A stretch of 64,000 nucleotides of DNA from Candidatus Zixiibacteriota bacterium (GTDB lineage Bacteria > Zixibacteria > MSB-5A5 > UM-FILTER-46-8). The stretch is taken from contig JALSTH010000116.1 in NCBI GenBank assembly GCA_026983835.1, positions 18,458-82,457 on the forward strand. Direction: 5' to 3'. This document shows positions 59,270 to 64,000 of this stretch, piece by piece (position 1 is the first letter of the stretch; each line of letters begins with the position of its first letter). The notes beneath the pieces are model-generated. The model was not told where the DNA came from. It worked only from the letters and a program-made list of their open reading frames with translations, and made no database searches. Made by a program: the position numbers and the translations under genes.

Positions 59270-59677
59270 AATCACCTCTCCGAATTTATGTTTAGGAATG
59301 AACATCCGATATAAAAAGGCATAATTAATCAAATAAAAAAGAACAAATAACCGAAGATTTCGGCGGCTTTTAATAATCGACCATAGCTCGCCAATGTTAT
59401 TCAATAACTAATATATCACAAAAATCATTATTTGTCAAGTTTGGAAGACCCAACGGTACTAATTACCACAAGATGCTTTCCATATTTGTCATCGGCGGTT
59501 TTATAATTAATTTAATTTGGAACAAATTACAACTTTTACGGTTAAAAAATATCAAATTGCGAATAATTATTATTTGCGATTTAGGCTTTGTTTTTATATA
59601 AGAAGCTTTGATATATCTTATAAAAAGCTAATTAGCCTAAAGAACAATAAAATAATTAAAATAAGTGGTGATTAAAT

Positions 59678-59875
59678 ATGCCGATATATGAATATAAATG
59701 TGAGAAATGCGGAAACATTTTTGAGGAGTTGAGAGGGTTAAGCCATCGGGACGACCCCGTTGAATGTCCCGATTGCCATTCCGAAGCTAAAAGGATTGTT
59801 TCTCAATGCGCCGCTTCCATCGGAGGTTCCTATTCCACGGTGGGTTCAAGTTGCGGGAGTGGAGGTTTCTCGTGA
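59678..59875 (+). CDS. FmdB-like zinc ribbon protein
   Basis: MPIYEYKCEKCGNIFEELRG...CPDCHSEAKRIVS. Confidence 0.93.
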   Translation: MPIYEYKCEKCGNIFEELRGLSHRDDPVECPDCHSEAKRIVSQCAASIGGSYSTVGSSCGSGGFS

Positions 59876-59936
59876 GGCGTATAAAATTGGATGGTCATCC
59901 AGCTGTTTAACCACAGATATTTTTAAGAAGGATAAT

Positions 59937-60530
59937 ATGAATAAGTTTAAACTAATTATTTTAGCAGCAGTATTTGTGCTATCGGCTTTCCTAATAATCG
60001 GATGCGGCAGCGATAGTAAAAACGAAGTAAATCGTCATACATCGACAAATACTTCAAATAAGGCGTCTCAGTTTTCCCGCACGAGAGATCAGGAAAACTC
60101 ACTTGTACATTGGTATGAATTTAATGAGGGTTATGCTGAAGCGAAGTCAACAGGAAAACCTATGGCTGTTTTCTACGAAACCAAATGGTGTACTTGGTGC
60201 AAAAAACTAAAATCCACTACTTTGTCCGATCCGACTGTCGCTCAAATGCTCAATGATTATTTCATCCCTATAAGGGTGGATGGCGAAGGGAACGGCCATA
60301 TAAAATTTCGGGGTATGGAGCTTACGGAGAGGGATTTCACCCGAAGCGTGAATGTGCGGGGCTACCCAACAACGATATTTTTTGATGCTAAGGGGAATGA
60401 AATAACGAGACGGCCCGGCTATCTCCCTCCGCAGTATTTCATCCTCTTTCTGGATTATATCAATGACGGGTCCTATAAAAATCAATCGTTTGAGGCATAT
60501 GCCCAAAAACGATTGAATAATAGAGGATAG
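59937..60530 (+). CDS. Thioredoxin-fold lipoprotein
   Basis: Lipobox LIIGC; KPMAVFYETKWCTWCKKLKSTTLSDPTVAQMLNDYFIPIRVD; RGYPTTIFFDAKG. ATG 59937 after aagaagg. Confidence 0.88.
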   Translation: MNKFKLIILAAVFVLSAFLIIGCGSDSKNEVNRHTSTNTSNKASQFSRTRDQENSLVHWYEFNEGYAEAKSTGKPMAVFYETKWCTWCKKLKSTTLSDPTVAQMLNDYFIPIRVDGEGNGHIKFRGMELTERDFTRSVNVRGYPTTIFFDAKGNEITRRPGYLPPQYFILFLDYINDGSYKNQSFEAYAQKRLNNRG

Positions 60531-60790
60531 ATCTATTCGCTGATTGTCAAGTTTATCCGCAACTAATTAAGATGGGGAACGAAGCTGTTGCTCGGTGTGT
60601 TTACACGGGAAGGTCCGCTCCAATTTTCGGTTTGATTCTATTAGTAGTAATATGCACTTGGGCTAAGACTCAAAAGCGGGTAGAAAATTTTTTGTCCGCA
60701 GATTTAATAATGTTTTATATAAATGATATTTCCAATTATCGGCTCTCCCCATTATACCCCCACCCACCAAATTGAACCCCCTGACCCGAT

Positions 60791-61276
60791 TTATTTATAT
60801 CCCCCCATTAACCTCTCGATTTTGTTGATATGCCCCTGTTCGAATTTCGATAAGAAAATATAAGTATCTTTGCCTTTCGGATCCTTCACTTTTTCCGCTA
60901 AAACAGCATAAAAATCCCGAGCCTGTTTTTCCAAAATCAAAGCTATTTCCAAAACCCTTAACGGCGTAGTAGCCTCAGAAAGCTCATCGATTAACTCGTT
61001 GTGAATCTCCGCCATATTCTCATCGATATCCGGCAATCCTTCCTTTTTGAGGATGTCGTTATAAGTATTCCACATTTCGGAGCGGACAAGGCAATCGTAT
61101 TGCCCCTCTAAAATTCGGGAATGATCCTTTTCGTCCGAAGCAAGCTTCGTTAGCATATCCCGCAACTCTTCATCCTTTACAAACCCCAATCCCTTTTTAT
61201 AAAACAGATAAGCCGCCAATTCCTGCTGGATCCCCTTTTTGAGTCCTTCCAAAACTGCTTTTTCCACTGCGCACAT
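60791..61276 (-). CDS. Ferritin-like/rubrerythrin-family protein
   Basis: EGLKKGIQQELAAYLFYKKG..LASDEKDHSRIL..ALILEKQARDFY..FEQGHINKIERL. Confidence 0.82.
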   Translation of the reverse strand: MCAVEKAVLEGLKKGIQQELAAYLFYKKGLGFVKDEELRDMLTKLASDEKDHSRILEGQYDCLVRSEMWNTYNDILKKEGLPDIDENMAEIHNELIDELSEATTPLRVLEIALILEKQARDFYAVLAEKVKDPKGKDTYIFLSKFEQGHINKIERLMGGYK

Positions 61277-61397
61277 AAAAGCTCCTTATTTCCCATATTT
61301 TTTTGCCAATTTAATATTAACGATATCTCCTGTCAATTACCCATCAAAACAAAATTTGTAATGCTTCCTCAAAAGGTTGTTTAAGAAAAACGTTTAA

Positions 61398-62696
61398 TCA
61401 TCTCAATATCAAGACCTTTTCCGTCTCTTTTATCCCTCCGGCTACAATGTTAATTAAATAAACTCCGGAAGGGAGTTTTTTATTATTAACAGTCTTACCG
61501 TTCCAGAGTATTGAGTGGTATCCGGCGGATTGGTTTTGATTTATTAGAGTCACCGCAAGCCTGCCTAGAATATCATAAATATTTATTGAGACTTCAGCAG
61601 GATTCGGCAGGGTATATGAAATTAATGTGGATGGGTTCGATGGGTTTGGATGGATATTTACATTTAAATTGCCTTCAGGTTTTACGGACGCATCAGGCTC
61701 TCGAACCTCCGAAAGATAAGGGGTTTTCTCAAAATACACATCGTGATCCGAGGGGTAATTAACTGCGTGCGCCCAGACCAAATAAATATTATTCGACCGA
61801 ATAAAAAAATGGGGTTGGGTGTTGTTTACATTATCAAAAGTTATTTGTTCCTCGTTGCCCCAGTTTACGGCATCATAAGATATTCGGCGGTATAAATTAT
61901 ATGATGGCGTTTCATACTTGGCATAATAAATAATATAAGCGCCATCGGGAGCCTCGTTTGGAAATGGGTCATGGGAGTTTTTATTATCGGTCAGCCGAAT
62001 CTCCTCATCCCAATTTACCCTATCCGTCGAGGTTCGGACGAAAACATCATAATCGTATTGTCCGGAATCGGAACGGCGGTGATAAGTATAAAGATAAGTT
62101 CCGTTGGAATGTTTCATTACCCTTGCCCTGAAACCCGATGAGTAAACCATCGTTCTAAGCGTATCCCACTGGCCGCCATAAGGTTTATGAGAAATAAAAA
62201 CTCCAAGCCCGGAAACAACATAGCTCATTGTAAGCGAGCTGTCCCCCTCCATAATTACCGTTGGGTCGTAGTAATTGTATGATGATTCCCATCCCAATTC
62301 AATCATTCCTTTCTTAACCCAATTCGAGCCGTCCATAGAATAAGCGGAATATATCCGATAATTCCCGGTTTCATTGGAAGCATACCATAGCTTAATCGTG
62401 TCGCCGGGCATTTGGATAAAGCATAATGTAGCCTGATCGGCCGAATCGGCTATCGCAACAGTAGGAGTGCTCCAGGAGTTGCCGTCGTCTACGGAAAAAG
62501 TGGAATACAAATCCCCCGACTGCCAATCGGGATTTCTATCGAAAACTATCATTAACCTTCCATCCGATAATGCGGAGATCCATGATTCATAGTCATTGTC
62601 CGGACCGCCGGAGACAACAATAGGATCAGCCGAAACAACTACAAATAAAAATAAAACAAACAACAATAAAGAAAAAAGGTGAATTAGTGTTTTCAT
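61398..62696 (-). CDS. Secreted sialidase-like propeller protein with T9SS-type C-terminal domain
   Basis: DGNSWSTPTVAIADSADQATLCF Asp-box-like repeats; C-terminal IHPNPSNPSTLISYTLPNPAEVSINIYDILGR...SGVYLINIVAGG. Confidence 0.82.
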   Translation of the reverse strand: MKTLIHLFSLLLFVLFLFVVVSADPIVVSGGPDNDYESWISALSDGRLMIVFDRNPDWQSGDLYSTFSVDDGNSWSTPTVAIADSADQATLCFIQMPGDTIKLWYASNETGNYRIYSAYSMDGSNWVKKGMIELGWESSYNYYDPTVIMEGDSSLTMSYVVSGLGVFISHKPYGGQWDTLRTMVYSSGFRARVMKHSNGTYLYTYHRRSDSGQYDYDVFVRTSTDRVNWDEEIRLTDNKNSHDPFPNEAPDGAYIIYYAKYETPSYNLYRRISYDAVNWGNEEQITFDNVNNTQPHFFIRSNNIYLVWAHAVNYPSDHDVYFEKTPYLSEVREPDASVKPEGNLNVNIHPNPSNPSTLISYTLPNPAEVSINIYDILGRLAVTLINQNQSAGYHSILWNGKTVNNKKLPSGVYLINIVAGGIKETEKVLILR

Positions 62697-62717
62697 ATCC
62701 CCCTCGCTTTTAAGGGC

Positions 62718-63680
62718 CTATACTTCCCCGAATACCTGCGCAAGCTCAAAAAGTTTTTCTTGATAATCGTACTTTTTGGCGAAAACCTTATTAAATTCGG
62801 TTAATTGGATACGGTTATTCACAAGCCCTGCCATTTTACCTCCTTCACCCTCGATTAATCTTTCCACTGCCGCGCTCCCTAATCTTGTTGCCAGCAACCT
62901 GTCGAAACAAGTTGGTGAGCCTCCTCGCTGCAGGTGTCCCAGTGTTGTTATCCGAGTTGAAATCCCTTCCATATCCTTAAGTTTCTTCGATACCTGAAAG
63001 GCGGTGGAGGCGCCTTCGGCAACTATTATAAGGGCATTGGTTTTCCCCCTCTGGTAGCCATCCTTTATTATATTTACAATATTTTCGTAATCAGGAACGA
63101 TCTCCGGCACGATGCAGGCTTCCGCTCCCGTTACCACCGAGGAAACCATCGCCAAATAACCCGAGTTACGCCCCATCACTTCAACTATGAAAGTGCGCCT
63201 TAAGGATGATGCGGTATCCTTAATCTTATCGACAACCTCCATAATATTATTCAAGGCGGTATCGACACCGATAGCCATATCCGTATAAGCTATATCATTA
63301 TCGATCGTTGCTGGAATGCCGATTGTTTTTACCCCCATATCCGATAACGCCTGAGCGCCATGCAGAGAGCCATCCCCCCCTATAATAACCATCCCCTCGA
63401 TATTATGTTTTTCTATATTCGACAGCGCTTGCTTTTGCCCTTCCGCCGTCCGAAAATCCTCGCTACGCGAGGTCAGCAGAATCGTTCCCCCACGCTGTAT
63501 TATTCCACCGACATCGGGAATATGTATCTCGAAACTGTTATCATCGATTAAACCGCTAAATCCCTGTCGGAAAGCTATGACATCGATATTGTTTTTATAA
63601 GCTTCATGGACTACGGCTCGCAGGGAAGCGTTCATTCCCGGCGAATCTCCTCCTGATGTTAATACTCCAATTCTTCTCAA
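62718..63680 (-). CDS. pfkA: ATP-dependent 6-phosphofructokinase
   Basis: RRIGVLTSGGDSPGMNASLRAVV; VIIGGDGSLHGA; GIPATIDNDIAYTDMAIGVDTALN; EVMGRNSGYLA; LGHLQRGGSPTCFDR. Confidence 0.96.
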   Translation of the reverse strand: MRRIGVLTSGGDSPGMNASLRAVVHEAYKNNIDVIAFRQGFSGLIDDNSFEIHIPDVGGIIQRGGTILLTSRSEDFRTAEGQKQALSNIEKHNIEGMVIIGGDGSLHGAQALSDMGVKTIGIPATIDNDIAYTDMAIGVDTALNNIMEVVDKIKDTASSLRRTFIVEVMGRNSGYLAMVSSVVTGAEACIVPEIVPDYENIVNIIKDGYQRGKTNALIIVAEGASTAFQVSKKLKDMEGISTRITTLGHLQRGGSPTCFDRLLATRLGSAAVERLIEGEGGKMAGLVNNRIQLTEFNKVFAKKYDYQEKLFELAQVFGEV

Positions 63681-63795
63681 ATTTTATTCCTCTTCGAATG
63701 CAGGTTATCTTTTAATTATATCGGATTTTTGTTCCATAAAAACAGTTCTCTAATCAATAATAAATTCCTCCCCCGCAGGTCAAGTAAATTAGTTA

Positions 63796-64000
63796 TTATC
63801 CTTTTATGTTTGCCAAGGGTCGCAGCCGTAAAACTGTTTTCGAAATTCCCAATTTATTCACCGCATCGACAACTTCATCAATATCCTTATAGGCGAAACC
63901 GGCCTCTTCCGCCAACCCGGAAAACGAGGCAGCCCTGACAGTAATACCATCCTGTGCCATCTGCTTCAATAAATCCTTTCCCCTAATCTTCTTTTTCGCT
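63796..64000 (-). CDS. rtcB: RNA-splicing ligase RtcB, C-terminal fragment (runs off the window edge)
   Basis: Reverse-strand translation KKKIRGKDLLKQMAQDGITVRAASFSGLAEEAGFAYKDIDEVVDAVNKLGISKTVLRLRPLANIKG*, the RtcB C-terminal pattern; not in the ORF track. Confidence 0.88.
   Translation of the reverse strand, partial: AKKKIRGKDLLKQMAQDGITVRAASFSGLAEEAGFAYKDIDEVVDAVNKLGISKTVLRLRPLANIKG

Noticed and set aside
59760-59936. Upstream extension of the thioredoxin-like ORF overlapping the FmdB gene
   Set aside because: The extension is an out-of-frame read of FmdB; ATG 59937 with RBS is followed directly by a lipoprotein signal.
60572-60775. 67-aa plus-strand ORF in the intergenic region
   Set aside because: No RBS or domain evidence; probably chance.
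1-64000. Search for CRISPR arrays, transposases, integrases, phage genes, restriction-modification or toxin-antitoxin systems
   Set aside because: No direct-repeat array or matching protein motif recognised in either strand.

Overview
64 kb of a gene-dense bacterial chromosome. T9SS/FlgD-like C-terminal domains, PorU/PorV homologs, GWxTD and DUF5683 proteins point to an FCB-group (Bacteroidetes-like or candidate-phylum) organism; this placement is inference. I support two tRNAs (Gly-GCC, Lys-TTT), about 46 protein-coding genes and several hairpins/terminators. I saw no rRNA, CRISPR array, transposase or prophage. Recognisable blocks: (i) an ArsR-type regulator plus Zn/Cd/Pb P1B-ATPase with two palindromic operators; (ii) a GAF-GAF-PP2C phosphatase and NatAB-like ABC exporter; (iii) tandem GWxTD proteins; (iv) a TolC-MacA-ATPase-two-permease exporter; (v) Rrf2-moaA; (vi) miaA and a DnaQ-DinG fusion; (vii) tsaC, LMW-PTP, SPOR and GDP-mannose pyrophosphorylase genes; (viii) a ~19 kb collinear minus-strand block, PorU > PorV-like > M6 protease > 2x DUF5683 > NHL > giant OMP > Omp85 > UbiA. 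The strongest novelty candidate is the PorV-like protein at 50405-53014: its barrel appears interrupted by about 525 residues of propeller-blade and LysM-like modules. A second is an approximately 110-residue domain recurring just before the C-terminal sorting domain in three secreted proteins. The end of the window carries an RtcB C-terminus absent from the ORF track. All family calls come from motif recognition by eye; no searches were run.
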